Origin: Chryseosolibacter indicum
GTDB taxonomy: Bacteria > Bacteroidota > Bacteroidia > Cytophagales > Cyclobacteriaceae
Direction of reading: 5' to 3'
Assembly: GCF_018598585.1 (NCBI RefSeq)
Contig: NZ_JAHESD010000002.1
Coordinates: forward strand, 1-64,000
DNA length: 64,000 nucleotides
Shown here: positions 55,401 through 63,228 of the stretch, in pieces
Position numbering within the stretch: the stretch's first letter is position 1
Layout: every line of letters begins with the position of its first letter
Program-made: the position numbers and the translations under genes
The notes under the pieces: model-generated
Database searches by the model: none
What the model was told of the DNA's origin: nothing
What the model saw: the letters and a program-made list of their open reading frames with translations, nothing else

Positions 55401-55820
55401 ACTCCAGTAACAGTCGCGCTCCCAACAGTTTCCTGTTTCGCCCCAACCATGAAGCATGAAAATAATAGGATATCCTTGAGCGAAATTGGGATCGTAATTT
55501 TTTGGAAAGAGTATCCGATAGTTCATTACAAACAGATCTCTGGAACCATTCTTCTCTCTTAAGTTTCCCTCTTTATAAGGACTTGAGTCGAACGAGGTCA
55601 TGTCCCGAAAGGTCTTTGTCTTTACTCCTGGCGGATCCTCCCTAAAACTGAAAGTGATATCTTCTTGAAGGTAGTAATACTGAGTTGCAGATTTAGCAAG
55701 CCGTAGGTCAAGCGTACCGTAAGGCATGTTTGGGTTGTAAATGAAACTAGTATCTACTTGGGCAATTGATAAATTAACTACACTTGTAATTATTAAAAAC
55801 GAAATTAAAATCCTTCTCAT
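49500..55820 (-). CDS. Giant secreted esterase-like multidomain protein with T9SS type-A sorting domain
   Basis: From the ATG at 55820 (signal MRRILISFLIITSVVNLSIA) this is 2106 residues; the frame is open upstream but without a signal. Domains in order: an alpha/beta-hydrolase of the esterase/PHB-depolymerase type (nucleophile in IHGLSNGGAGV, Asp in GGQDTNPTPG, His in TLGHATWNS); Ig-like segments; fibronectin type III repeats; a PA14-like domain (YFNFQFTGYLNITTSGTYTF, TSDDGSRLILNGTTI); more fibronectin repeats; a beta-helix/LamG-like region; Ig-like modules (VRVCTASDVTLTASGAIEGG); and the type-A sorting domain (ISIYPNPTTGSSINVDV, GIYIIQIKQGDKEIRKKIVV). It probably deacylates surface polysaccharides outside the cell. 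The substrate is unknown. Confidence 0.88.
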   Translation of the reverse strand: MRRILISFLIITSVVNLSIAQVDTSFIYNPNMPYGTLDLRLAKSATQYYYLQEDITFSFREDPPGVKTKTFRDMTSFDSSPYKEGNLREKNGSRDLFVMNYRILFPKNYDPNFAQGYPIIFMLHGWGETGNCWERDCYWSDAGYNPNTNNPPAPTSPSHELLNNDRNLYLGGSQHLAAVNLAGSLLPDNPSMPGRAFPGLVLFPQSLNGWLQTAPVEDAIKLLRLILKKYNIDENRVYIHGLSNGGAGVNNVVKRAPWLFASVLTMSAVSDGGIVSQNQIGEASKIPYWIFQGGQDTNPTPGKTYNFVRSLRDNGAVVRYYLYTTLGHATWNSAFRETDFYSWNLQQRKTNPHISYGNPVICKTTNTGVTISFSKGFLAYQWEKDGQIINGATGAEYVATTVGRYRGRFSRKSTSPSSSSEWEPWSDPIIVSEVNLQKPAIEVTGTTHLRGPGLTSTNDNNTVTLKSSETAELYEWFKNGQLINFTNTDIDDTLRTVSFTSSSSSTNGAYTLRIKNSYCPSPQSDPVYLFFNNSAQQNINLNSASADMKGVATASTVFLSWNDVLSNETGYEIWRRKTGTTSFRFAGRTQANAISFLDTSLEPSTTYEYKLRAINNTGRSNYIPSDDLNLNFKITTLNDRNLPSAPQNLVVTGNTINTISIKWDQATDDGGVKEYIIEYGNAKILTGSANTSFTITNLNSNTIYPVKVMAVDFSGKQSQPSNQVIANTYVTSLSYKHSTGTWSSLDEPSMKATWTNPEYVGTINNFSLAPRTQEDYFNFQFTGYLNITTSGTYTFRITSDDGSRLILNGTTIIDNNGTHGNVTKTSEPIQLNAGFHPIEVQYFDYNGGQSLTVQYMGPGIGNGSTFVNIPDAALKSGTFTPPTPPSAPSSLIAQTLGMQKIALSWNYNDDTATDYEIYRSTTGSEPFLMVGRSTGLTFIDSINLIPGKIFYYKAKSVNGNGSSPFSNVTNATTTSDNIPPTVPGGLTLLSKTNTSISFNWEPSSDNIGISGYEVLENGVVISNASINAYTASNLKASQSYNFSVRAIDLSGNRSGISEILTYYNGMDYLYYSLASGNLNDVNTWKTNPDGTGDSPLNFTDVGQQFIIANRTSSGIGGEWTVTGERSKIVIPPGVSLTIDNSCFCKIDLQGTLNLETEVSPEFVNISPSSVINFNGATRVPKNNYGNINLTGSTKTFDSDTISIQGNLTVGNGVSLYSTSPAVLKMAKDLIVNGALSNDSESSITLHFTENTSHLLQTQGDLSVFGISIGRNGTVTLKTTKPINLTSGTSNGGGLKLLVDAVLVLDQNNLQIEGTGTINSNLESGRISIQGGDVIINSNAAETSNLFFDRANHQIKYFEVDVAGSVSIKENVDIIQGVKIKRGVLNSDGHINLIATENNYASVYPIENNGMISGDVQVQVYHKAAGKVLKNLSAPVKNVSVSILQNSVPITGNFVGSSTGLGSDASMFEFDAVNNSWRPFPSPGSSNSEMLEVGKGYSVLMYNGTSPATIKFNGPLNQHNISFNLSGSSSSDASAGWNLIGNPFASSISWNNSVGWSKSGVSNILLKQKNTIVDGVNITQYQYFDPLLGDVSILPGEAFWVKAFTANPSLTISESAKILAQTNSYPSTNSDTYYLGISLQQQSLSDDTYLVFSSDGTDQYDALLDAGKRKNTGVFNLSTTVDKSTMLAVNHLNTAQCAKTIYLNIEDAKPGSYALKFTNLSRLINIWKIQLHDAFTNTVTTLTQSTFNFTVTDNVNSYGLNRFYLTFQKVSFNMDNHIIETTTACTPYPAEILIRNAQEGVKYTAITSNGKRFSSIANGKDDLIIHIPHTELSLGTNKLSVEAGFEGCEVYPLESNVVIDLLQGTEVNIADKVRVCTASDVTLTASGAIEGGHYRWFDSAQNEIQNANSATLVVSSPVNGTAYYVSAVAPSGCESERKSVVLYVDVMEEPVITLSNDTLWINNSNVDYQWFVNEEVIEGATNNFFIPQAPGEYTVEISNAECSVKSKAYLFNLVSNEPLDENFNISIYPNPTTGSSINVDVITSRIIPLKLQVLDLTGSVLYERNIEAKGMLETLTIEFSNTLTEGIYIIQIKQGDKEIRKKIVVRN

Positions 55821-56304
55821 GTCAAGCCAACGATATTCAACAGCATGGCTGCTAAAAATCTTGTTCCTGTTGGTTGAACATTTTTCAAGAGCGGAGTTAA
55901 CCGGCCATAACAATTACCAAGTAGAAAAAATAAGTATCAAAAAAAGTAAGAGGAGGAGAAGAAGGGTAAAAAATTAAACAGTCTAATCCAAATGTTGATT
56001 TTTATGGGACTTCTCAGATGACTGGTTATAACTTTGTCTTAAGATAACTTTTTCGTATGGTCTTTTTATACGCTTACGTTTTTTTGTGATTTCCATTTCC
56101 ATAAAACTAATTTTTAAACCATAACATTAAAATGGGGTGCCATTAGAATCACAGAGTAGGAAATCGGAAGTTTAAAATTAGATATAAAAGATAAAGTGCG
56201 TTATATCGAAGTTAAATTAGTGATACTTAACAGAAGGATCTGTTTCAAATTAGCTTAAAAAAAGTGGAGCATGTCTCCCTGTACTGTTACTCAAGTACAT
56301 TAGA
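55821..56304. other. 480-bp AT-rich gap
   Basis: No credible gene was found on either strand. It should contain the minus-strand promoter of the giant esterase gene. The last 50 bp hold weak hairpins that may end the minus-strand gene at 56305. Confidence 0.5.
56257..56279 (-). terminator. Weak terminator-like hairpin after the 93-residue gene
   Basis: On the minus strand GGAG-ACATG-CTCC is followed by ACTTTTTTT. The stem is only 4 bp, so this is tentative. Confidence 0.35.
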
Positions 56305-56586
56305 TTAAGCAAGAGCTTTACCAATGTGCTCTTCCCACGTTTTGTAAAGAATAAAATCTTTTATGGCGTCAACAGCGATAATATTTGAACTGCTAAACAT
56401 TAAATCTGCTTTAATAAGCATTTGCCCTGTTTCGTTCTTCCATATTACATTACAAAGAATTTGATCTCCGTATGTTTTAGTTGGGACCAAGATACATTCA
56501 GCAGCCGGTATATTGTAATGCTTTTGATACTGCTTATATTTATTAGGTATTATTTTATATGGGGCATTTAAATTGATCTTGTTCAT
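56305..56586 (-). CDS. Hypothetical 93-residue protein
   Basis: I do not recognise this protein. It begins MNKINLNAPYKIIPNKYKQY, has no signal or membrane segment, and its centre alternates short beta-like stretches (CILVPTKTYGDQILCNVIWK) before a helical tail. The reading frame looks real: it has normal-looking codon use, an isolated position between long gaps, and a hairpin with T-run after it. It stands alone, divergent from the DUF922 gene. Function unknown. Confidence 0.65.
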   Translation of the reverse strand: MNKINLNAPYKIIPNKYKQYQKHYNIPAAECILVPTKTYGDQILCNVIWKNETGQMLIKADLMFSSSNIIAVDAIKDFILYKTWEEHIGKALA

Positions 56587-56809
56587 GACGGTTCTTTTAG
56601 TATTTTGATTAGTGCCCGAAATGATGAACTGCCGGTGAGGATCGAAAGCTCAACTCTCTTTCTTAGATTGTAAGCAATAAAGTCATTTTTTTAGAGATTA
56701 CTAAATGCCTTTAGGGATTTCAATAAGATCTTAATGTTAATGTAAGACCCGAGCAGCATCAAGCGGCATTATGTGGTTGGCATTTCGTTTGAATTAGAGC
56801 GATACATAT

Positions 56810-57427
56810 ATGAAAGTATCAGGGTTAGTGCTGTTCTTGTTATTTGTTAATAATTGCTTTTGTTTTTCCCAATCAAGCGAGGGCCGTTCAAATCTGCTTG
56901 AGTGGAATGAGTACTATGAACTAACTTGGGAGGACTTTAAAGGTAAACGTGCTGATGAAGCGAAAGGAGATGCTGGTACAGCAGTCATTATAAAAGCAAA
57001 ACCTTATTACGTAAAAAATAAAGTGCGATACGATGTAATTGCTTACTTTGATAGAAACAAGTCCTGGGCTACCGATAAATCCTTGTCACTTCTTGCTCAC
57101 GAAAAGCTTCACTTTGATATTGCCGAACTTTATGCGAGAAGGATAAGGAAGCAAATCGAAGAACTTGAAAAGAAAAATGTTAATGATATAAAAACATATA
57201 ACGCAGCAATTAACCTTCTCCTTGAAGAAAGTAATGAGGTAGATCAAAAATACGATCTGGAGACGTTGCACGGTGCGTTATCAAAGAAGCAAACACTTTG
57301 GGAAAAGAAAATAAAGGGGGAATTACAATTGTTGAAGATGTTTAAGAAACGTAAAAGCGTTATCAAGATTAGCGGTGTGTTAAACCAGGAGGGACAAGTC
57401 TATGAAGCCAAAGAAAAATACGGGTAA
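56810..57427 (+). CDS. DUF922-family secreted metalloprotease-like protein
   Basis: This 205-residue protein starts with a signal peptide (VSGLVLFLLFVNNCFCFSQ). It has the DUF922 patterns LTWEDFKGK and a zinc-protease-like motif HEKLHFDIAE (His97, Glu98, His101, Glu106), consistent with a HExxH active site plus a downstream Glu. The C-terminal third is helical and lysine-rich. It is probably periplasmic. Substrate unknown. A small overlapping gene begins 26 bp before its stop. Confidence 0.8.
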   Translation: MKVSGLVLFLLFVNNCFCFSQSSEGRSNLLEWNEYYELTWEDFKGKRADEAKGDAGTAVIIKAKPYYVKNKVRYDVIAYFDRNKSWATDKSLSLLAHEKLHFDIAELYARRIRKQIEELEKKNVNDIKTYNAAINLLLEESNEVDQKYDLETLHGALSKKQTLWEKKIKGELQLLKMFKKRKSVIKISGVLNQEGQVYEAKEKYG

Positions 57428-57584
57428 TAAAAATTCTAAATTACCTCCAATATCTGAAAGTAGTAAAAAGCAAAAGCATCAGGAAGGCGTTTCGGGTACG
57501 TCAGAAAGTGCTGGCGGAAGCAGAGATGGAAATGTGGGGCATCAAAGTAGTACAAGTGGAGGCAAGGGCGATAGACAGGTTTAG
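57402..57584 (+). CDS. Small disordered Ser/Gly/Lys-rich protein, tentative
   Basis: This 60-codon frame overlaps the end of the DUF922 gene by 26 bp in another frame and is preceded by GGAGGG 6 bp before its ATG, one of the clearest Shine-Dalgarno sequences in the window. The product (MKPKKNTGNKNSKLPPISES at the start) has no hydrophobic stretch and is Gly, Ser, Lys and Gln-rich, so probably unstructured. I recognise no family. The ribosome site and overlap suggest translational coupling, but chance cannot be excluded. Confidence 0.45.
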   Translation: MKPKKNTGNKNSKLPPISESSKKQKHQEGVSGTSESAGGSRDGNVGHQSSTSGGKGDRQV

Positions 57585-57586
57585 AT

Positions 57587-59575
57587 TTATTGCTTCTCAG
57601 GGAGCGTAATTATGAAAGTGCTCCCTTTACCTAAGATTGATTCTGCTCTTATTGAACCACGATAATTTTCAACTATCTTTTTGCATATAGAGAGGCCTAG
57701 GCCACTGCCCTCGTAAGTTGATCTGCCGTGCAGACGTGTGAAAAGCCCAAATATCTTTTCAGCGTACTCTTGCTTAAAACCTATGCCATTGTCTATAACA
57801 CGTATTTCTATATATCGCTTAACAGTACTGTTATCCTTTTCTGTTGTAGTATTCTGGATATATTGAGACGTGATTTCAATGTAAGCAGCAGTGTCCGATT
57901 TAGAGAATTTTAAAGAGTTGGCAATTAAATTCTGAAAAAGCTGTCTGAAATCTGAGGGGACCACACATAGTTCTGGAAGGTTTCTATAAATAATAGTAGC
58001 CTTTTTCTCTTTAATCGATTCCCCAAGGATATCTTTAACCTCTTCTATGATAACTGAAAGATCAATTTTTTCCTTAGTTGTCTCTTTCGTTATTGAAGAG
58101 AAGTTTAAAATATCCTCAATCATGTTTTGCATTCGTAAAGCAGAAGCCTTCACCTTCTCGAGATTCATGACTGAAGTCTGAGATAACGCATGTTCCTCCG
58201 ACATTAAAACCATATTGCTATACATAGAAACTTTTCTTAAGGGTTCTTTTAAATCATGACTTGCAATAGAAGCAAATTGTTGTAAACTTTCATTACTTCG
58301 TTCAAGCTCTCTCGTCTTTGTTAAAAGTTCATGTTCAATTCGCTTGAGCTCTGTGATGTCTTGAATAGTTCCCCTCATTAATGTCGGTTCACCATTTTCA
58401 AAAAGTATTCTCCCTCTTGTCCACAAAGTCTTTTCTTTCCCGTTTGCTAAATAGCGGTATTGGCAATCAAGCTTACCTGTAGCAAATGCCTCTGCCAGCG
58501 TGCGTGCCACTTTTTCCTTGTCTTCAGGATGAACTCTTTTCATAAAGTCGTTATGTTTCTCGCTTTGGGCGAGTTCTAATATTTCTCCTAGTTCCGGAGT
58601 ATTAATGGAAGTATCATTAACCATGTCCCATTCAAAACTTCCTAATTGGGCAATAGACTGCGCTTCTAGTAGTTGTTCTTCCCTTTTTTTAAGAGCAATT
58701 GCGATTTCCCGTTCTCTAGTTACTTCAAAGCTGAGACATAACAGTTCTATGGGTCTTCGACTATTATCTTTTTTAAAGATGACCGTGTAGGTGCGAAGCC
58801 AGGTGTATTTACCATTTTTACTTTTGATTCTATACTCCAATTCGTGAACCCTTCCTGTGGTGTCATTGGTAATATCCTGAAGGTGTTTCTTAATTACATC
58901 AGTATCGCCAGAATGGATTAATGAATTTAAATCATTCTCGTGCATAAGCATAATTTCTTCGGCACTATAACCTGTGATCCCCTTGATATTGCCATTGACA
59001 TAAGTAATTTTCAGGTGTTCGGTGTTGAAAATAAAAATAATTCCCGGGGAAGTTTTTATAAGATGTTTGTTAAAATGGAGTTCTTCCTCAACCTTGGTAT
59101 GGAGTAGATCAATATACGTTTTTGTTGAAGATGTTGTGCAAATGAAAAGAAGAGTATCTATCTCTTCTAATAATTGAAATAATTTATCTGATGTAGTGCT
59201 ATATTGCTTTGCATATTTTTTTAAAATCTTTGACCTTACAAAGTTAACTACCGTAATATCCTCTGCTCCTATGTCTTCTCTTTTGAGGACGGTAATTTCA
59301 TCCCGATACCACCGTGAGGATGAAACTTCAAGATATTTGTTTACCTCATTTGATGCTATATAACTGAGAAACTCGTTTGCCGATGCAACTGTATGTTTGA
59401 CTATCTGTTCCTCGCTTAAATAATTGAGTTTATGTAAAAGAGGTGTTCCAATTTCAAGCAATTGCTTCCGCAGTTGGTGAGCAAAATCATTTAAATGTTT
59501 TTCTAAAATAGAACGAGCTAGTTCAGGAAGATATTTAAATGTATTAGTGCCTGGATTTGGCCCGTTAATTTTCAT
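57587..59575 (-). CDS. PAS domain sensor histidine kinase
   Basis: This 662-residue protein from the ATG at 59575 (a GTG lies two codons upstream) has an N-terminal helical region without membrane segments (about 1-170), two PAS/PAC domains (about 175-300 and 305-415; GIIFIFNTEHLKITYVNGNI, MRGTIQDITELKRIEHELL), a HisKA domain with phospho-acceptor His in ASIASHDLKEPLRKVSMYS, and a HATPase domain (LIANSLKFSKSDTAA, IRVIDNGIGFKQEYAEKIFG, GSGLGLSICKKIVENYRGS). It is a soluble cytoplasmic sensor. No response regulator is adjacent, so it is an orphan here; its signal is unknown. Confidence 0.93.
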   Translation of the reverse strand: MKINGPNPGTNTFKYLPELARSILEKHLNDFAHQLRKQLLEIGTPLLHKLNYLSEEQIVKHTVASANEFLSYIASNEVNKYLEVSSSRWYRDEITVLKREDIGAEDITVVNFVRSKILKKYAKQYSTTSDKLFQLLEEIDTLLFICTTSSTKTYIDLLHTKVEEELHFNKHLIKTSPGIIFIFNTEHLKITYVNGNIKGITGYSAEEIMLMHENDLNSLIHSGDTDVIKKHLQDITNDTTGRVHELEYRIKSKNGKYTWLRTYTVIFKKDNSRRPIELLCLSFEVTREREIAIALKKREEQLLEAQSIAQLGSFEWDMVNDTSINTPELGEILELAQSEKHNDFMKRVHPEDKEKVARTLAEAFATGKLDCQYRYLANGKEKTLWTRGRILFENGEPTLMRGTIQDITELKRIEHELLTKTRELERSNESLQQFASIASHDLKEPLRKVSMYSNMVLMSEEHALSQTSVMNLEKVKASALRMQNMIEDILNFSSITKETTKEKIDLSVIIEEVKDILGESIKEKKATIIYRNLPELCVVPSDFRQLFQNLIANSLKFSKSDTAAYIEITSQYIQNTTTEKDNSTVKRYIEIRVIDNGIGFKQEYAEKIFGLFTRLHGRSTYEGSGLGLSICKKIVENYRGSIRAESILGKGSTFIITLPEKQ

Positions 59576-59689
59576 TATCACTGCGTTTATGAATACCAGG
59601 AAGTTGTGATATTAAATTTAAAACGCTTCCACCGTTAATTTGTTCGAATATTTAATTTATTTGTATAGACTAAAATAATTACGTGAACC

Positions 59690-60499
59690 ATGAATAATAG
59701 GAAAAAATTACAGGATCAAGTTGCTATTATAACAGGCGCGAGCTCGGGAATAGGAGCAGGCATTGCTAAAGCTCTTGCCGCTGAGGGAGCAAAAGTGGTT
59801 GTTAATTATTCGAGTAGTGCTGATAAGGCGGAAAAGGTTTTAAAGGAAATTACAGATGCAGGAGGAGAAGGATTTACTTTTAAAGCAAATGTTGGCAAAG
59901 AGCCGGATGTCATTAAACTATTTGAAGAGACTATTAAGCGATATGGAACTGTGGACATTCTTATTAACAATGCAGGTCTTCAGAATGATGCGAAGTTTCA
60001 TGAAATGACCTTAGATCAATGGAACCATGTTATTAACACGAACCTTACAGGTCAGTTCTTATGTGCGAGAGAAGCAATAAAGGAATTTTTAAAAAGAGGA
60101 GTGGTTCCCTCTAAGTCACGATCAGCGGGGAAGATTATCTGTATAAGCTCCGTTCATGAAGTAATTCCCTGGGCAGGCCATGCTAATTATGCCGCTTCTA
60201 AAGGAGGCATAATGATGATGATGAAGACGATTGCACAGGAATATGCTCCCATGAAAATCCGAGTAAACAGCATAGGGCCTGGTGCTATAAAAACGCCTAT
60301 TAATCATGCAGCATGGCAAACACAGGCAGCCTATAACAACTTACTTAAACTTATTCCTCAAAAACGAATAGGCGAACCGGAAGACGTAGGCGGAGCAGCA
60401 GTATGGCTCGCTTCTGATGATTCTGAATATGTAAATGGTATTACCCTTTTTGTAGACGGTGGAATGTTACTTTATCCAGGTTTTGAAGATAATGGGTAA
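59690..60499 (+). CDS. Short-chain dehydrogenase/reductase (glucose 1-dehydrogenase-like)
   Basis: This 269-residue SDR has the cofactor loop IITGASSGIGAGIAKALA, the structural DILINNAGLQND, the catalytic Ser in ICISSVHEVIPWAGH, Tyr and Lys in YAASKGG, and the C-terminal AVWLASDDSEYVNGITLFVD. It is cytoplasmic, probably oxidising glucose or a related sugar with NAD(P). Subgroup membership suggests glucose 1-dehydrogenase, but many SDRs look alike. The glucosidase gene starts 46 bp downstream; their pairing suggests that released glucose is oxidised. Confidence 0.9.
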   Translation: MNNRKKLQDQVAIITGASSGIGAGIAKALAAEGAKVVVNYSSSADKAEKVLKEITDAGGEGFTFKANVGKEPDVIKLFEETIKRYGTVDILINNAGLQNDAKFHEMTLDQWNHVINTNLTGQFLCAREAIKEFLKRGVVPSKSRSAGKIICISSVHEVIPWAGHANYAASKGGIMMMMKTIAQEYAPMKIRVNSIGPGAIKTPINHAAWQTQAAYNNLLKLIPQKRIGEPEDVGGAAVWLASDDSEYVNGITLFVDGGMLLYPGFEDNG

Positions 60500-60504
60500 A
60501 TATT

Positions 60505-60525
60505 AAGTAATATTTTATATTACTT
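60505..60525 (+). promoter_or_regulatory. Hairpin between the SDR and glucosidase genes
   Basis: AAGTAATA-TTTTA-TATTACTT forms an 8-bp AT-rich stem without a T-run. It may be a weak terminator or mRNA-stability element. Confidence 0.35.
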
Positions 60526-60545
60526 AGCAGCAATAATCTTTATGA

Positions 60546-63167
60546 ATGAACGAAGAAAAAAAGCGCTTAATACAAGATAAACTTAAACAGAAAGATTGGA
60601 GAAAATTTGGTCCTTATTTATCCGAAAGACAATGGGGTACGGTACGGGAAGATTATAGTGCAAATGGTGATGCCTGGGGTTATATTACCCATGATGCGGC
60701 AAGAAGCAAAGCATATCGGTGGGGCGAAGAAGGTATAGGTGGAGTGTCTGATGACAAGCAGTTACTTTGTTTTGCTTTTGCTTTTTGGAACAAAAAGGAC
60801 CCGATTCTTAAGGAAAGACTATTTGGTCTCTCTAATCCGGAGGGTAATCATGGGGAGGATTGTAAAGAGCTCTATTACTACCTGGATAACACACCTACCC
60901 ATTCTTACATGAAAATGCTGTATAAGTATCCTCATGAAGAATACCCATATATAAAATTGTTGGAGGAAAATAAAAGACGAGATAGGGGAGCGCCCGAGTA
61001 TGAAATTACAGACACAGGTGTTTTTGATAACAATGCTTATTTCGACATTGAAATCGAATATGCAAAGGCTGATGTAAGTGATTTACTTATAAGAGTTACT
61101 ATTTACAATCGAGGAGAAAAAAGCGCGGCAATTAATCTACTTCCTACTTTATGGCTTCGCAACACATGGTCTTGGGGAATTGATGAAAAGAATGCTGAAA
61201 TATTTAAAGACGAAGCTGGAGTAATCAGTGCACATCATCCTGATCTTGATACCTACTACCTTTATTACGAAGATAACATCGCCCTTCTGTTCTGTGAAAA
61301 TGAGACAAATACGGAAAGATTATATGGATATCAGTCCAATGGAACCTATAAGGATGGTATAAATGATTTTCTTATTCATAACAAACACGGGGCGGTTAGT
61401 GATCTCCCTAAAGGAACAAAAGCATCACTCAACTATGATCTCGCATTAGAAGCTGGTGATAGTAAAATTATCTGCTTACGTATTTCATCAAAATACAATC
61501 CGAACCCATTTAAAGACTTCCAGAAAATCTTTGACAAGAGAATAGAGGAAGCAGACGATTTTTATGCAGAGATGCAACATACTATTGAAAGTGCAGATCT
61601 GCGTAATATTCAACGACAAGCTATTGCAGGTATGTTATGGAGTAAGCAGTTTTATTACTTTGATGTTGACCAGTGGCTGAGGGGAGATGAAGGCCAACCG
61701 AAACCTCCCAGGGAAAGAATGCGGATCCGAAACTATGAGTGGTTGCATTTAAATAATGCGGATGTTATTTCTATGCCCGACAAGTGGGAATATCCATGGT
61801 ATGCTGCATGGGATCTTGCATTTCACACAATTCCATTGGCAATGGTTGATCCAGAGTTCGCAAAAAAACAATTGTTGTTGCTAACGAAAGAATGGTATAT
61901 GCATCCTAATGGACAGCTTCCTGCCTATGAGTGGTCTTTCAGTGATGTTAACCCTCCTGTGCACGGATGGGCTGCGTGGCGGGTGTATAAAATAGATTCA
62001 AAACTTCAAGGCAAAAACGATAGGCAATTTCTAGAGGAGATATTTCATAAACTTCTGTTGAATTTTACCTGGTGGGTTAACAGGAAAGATTATAACGGTA
62101 ATAACATTTTTCAGGGAGGTTTTCTGGGAATGGATAATATTGGTGTGTTCGATAGAAGTGCCTCTTTACCTGATGGAGGTTTTATTGAACAATCTGATGG
62201 CACAAGCTGGATGGCTATGTTTACGCTCAACATGATGCGAATGTCTCTTGAGCTTGCAAAAGAAAATCCAACATATCAAAGTCTTGCTACTAAATTCTTC
62301 GAACACTTCTTATACATAGCAGACGCAATGGCAAACGTTGGGAATAATGGAATAAGTATGTGGGACGAAGAGGATGAGTTCTTTTACGATGTTCTTCATA
62401 CGGCGGATGATCAGCGCATAAAGATGAAAGTGAGGTCAATGGTGGGTTTGGTTCCGCTTTTTGCTGTAGAAGTGCTTGATCAGGATATCTTTGATGCAAT
62501 GCCTGAGTTTACTGAACGGCTTCAGTGGTTTTTGAAAAACCGGCCTCACCTAGCAAATCTTATTTCCCGTTGGGCGGAAAAGGGTAGGGGTGAGCGCCAC
62601 CTGCTTTCTCTTTTAAGAGGACATAGAATGAAATGTTTACTTAGAAGAATGCTTGACGAAGAAGAGTTTCTTTCTGCGTATGGCGTTCGTGCATTAAGTA
62701 AATATCACGAGACGCACCCGTACTCATTGTTTATAAACAATGGACATTTTACTGTGGCATATAACGCAGGAGAAAGTGATTCAAGTTTGTTTGGTGGTAA
62801 TTCAAACTGGAGAGGTCCTATATGGTTTCCAGTAAATTTCCTTATCATAGAATCTTTGCAGCGTTTTCATCATTATTATGGAGATGATTTTTTGGTTGAA
62901 CATCCTACAGGTTCTGGTATCAAGAAAACGTTGAGAGAAATAGCAGACGATCTTGCAAGTAGGATGGTGGGTATTTTTACTGAAGATGAGACAGGAAGAA
63001 GGCCTGTATTTGGTAATGTCGAAAAATTTCAAAGTGATCCGTATTTCAAAAATAACTTGTTGTTCTATGAGTATTTTAATGGAGACAACGGAGCTGGGTT
63101 GGGAGCTTCTCATCAAACAGGATGGACTGGCCTGATAGCTAAGCTTATTCAACCGCGTAATAAATAG
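60546..63167 (+). CDS. GH63-like (MGH1-type) glucosidase
   Basis: This 873-residue protein without a signal peptide has an N-terminal beta-sandwich (about 1-330; SERQWGTVREDYSANGDAWG, NYDLALEAGDSKIICLRIS) and an (alpha/alpha)6 barrel (about 340-870) with PWYAAWDLAFHTIPLAMVDP, GQLPAYEWSFSDVNPPVHGW, NIGVFDRSASLPDGGFIEQS and SNWRGPIWFPVNFLIIESLQ, the conserved acidic clusters of GH63/MGH1-type enzymes. Related proteins hydrolyse glucosylglycerate, mannosylglycerate or other alpha-glucosides. It is probably cytoplasmic. Together with the SDR gene it may break down a glucoside and oxidise the sugar; the substrate is inferred, not shown. Confidence 0.87.
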   Translation: MNEEKKRLIQDKLKQKDWRKFGPYLSERQWGTVREDYSANGDAWGYITHDAARSKAYRWGEEGIGGVSDDKQLLCFAFAFWNKKDPILKERLFGLSNPEGNHGEDCKELYYYLDNTPTHSYMKMLYKYPHEEYPYIKLLEENKRRDRGAPEYEITDTGVFDNNAYFDIEIEYAKADVSDLLIRVTIYNRGEKSAAINLLPTLWLRNTWSWGIDEKNAEIFKDEAGVISAHHPDLDTYYLYYEDNIALLFCENETNTERLYGYQSNGTYKDGINDFLIHNKHGAVSDLPKGTKASLNYDLALEAGDSKIICLRISSKYNPNPFKDFQKIFDKRIEEADDFYAEMQHTIESADLRNIQRQAIAGMLWSKQFYYFDVDQWLRGDEGQPKPPRERMRIRNYEWLHLNNADVISMPDKWEYPWYAAWDLAFHTIPLAMVDPEFAKKQLLLLTKEWYMHPNGQLPAYEWSFSDVNPPVHGWAAWRVYKIDSKLQGKNDRQFLEEIFHKLLLNFTWWVNRKDYNGNNIFQGGFLGMDNIGVFDRSASLPDGGFIEQSDGTSWMAMFTLNMMRMSLELAKENPTYQSLATKFFEHFLYIADAMANVGNNGISMWDEEDEFFYDVLHTADDQRIKMKVRSMVGLVPLFAVEVLDQDIFDAMPEFTERLQWFLKNRPHLANLISRWAEKGRGERHLLSLLRGHRMKCLLRRMLDEEEFLSAYGVRALSKYHETHPYSLFINNGHFTVAYNAGESDSSLFGGNSNWRGPIWFPVNFLIIESLQRFHHYYGDDFLVEHPTGSGIKKTLREIADDLASRMVGIFTEDETGRRPVFGNVEKFQSDPYFKNNLLFYEYFNGDNGAGLGASHQTGWTGLIAKLIQPRNK

Positions 63168-63228
63168 GGTTCATTAATCTGGCACGTGATTTATAAAAAA
63201 AATATTTAGATAATTTGTTTAATAAGCT

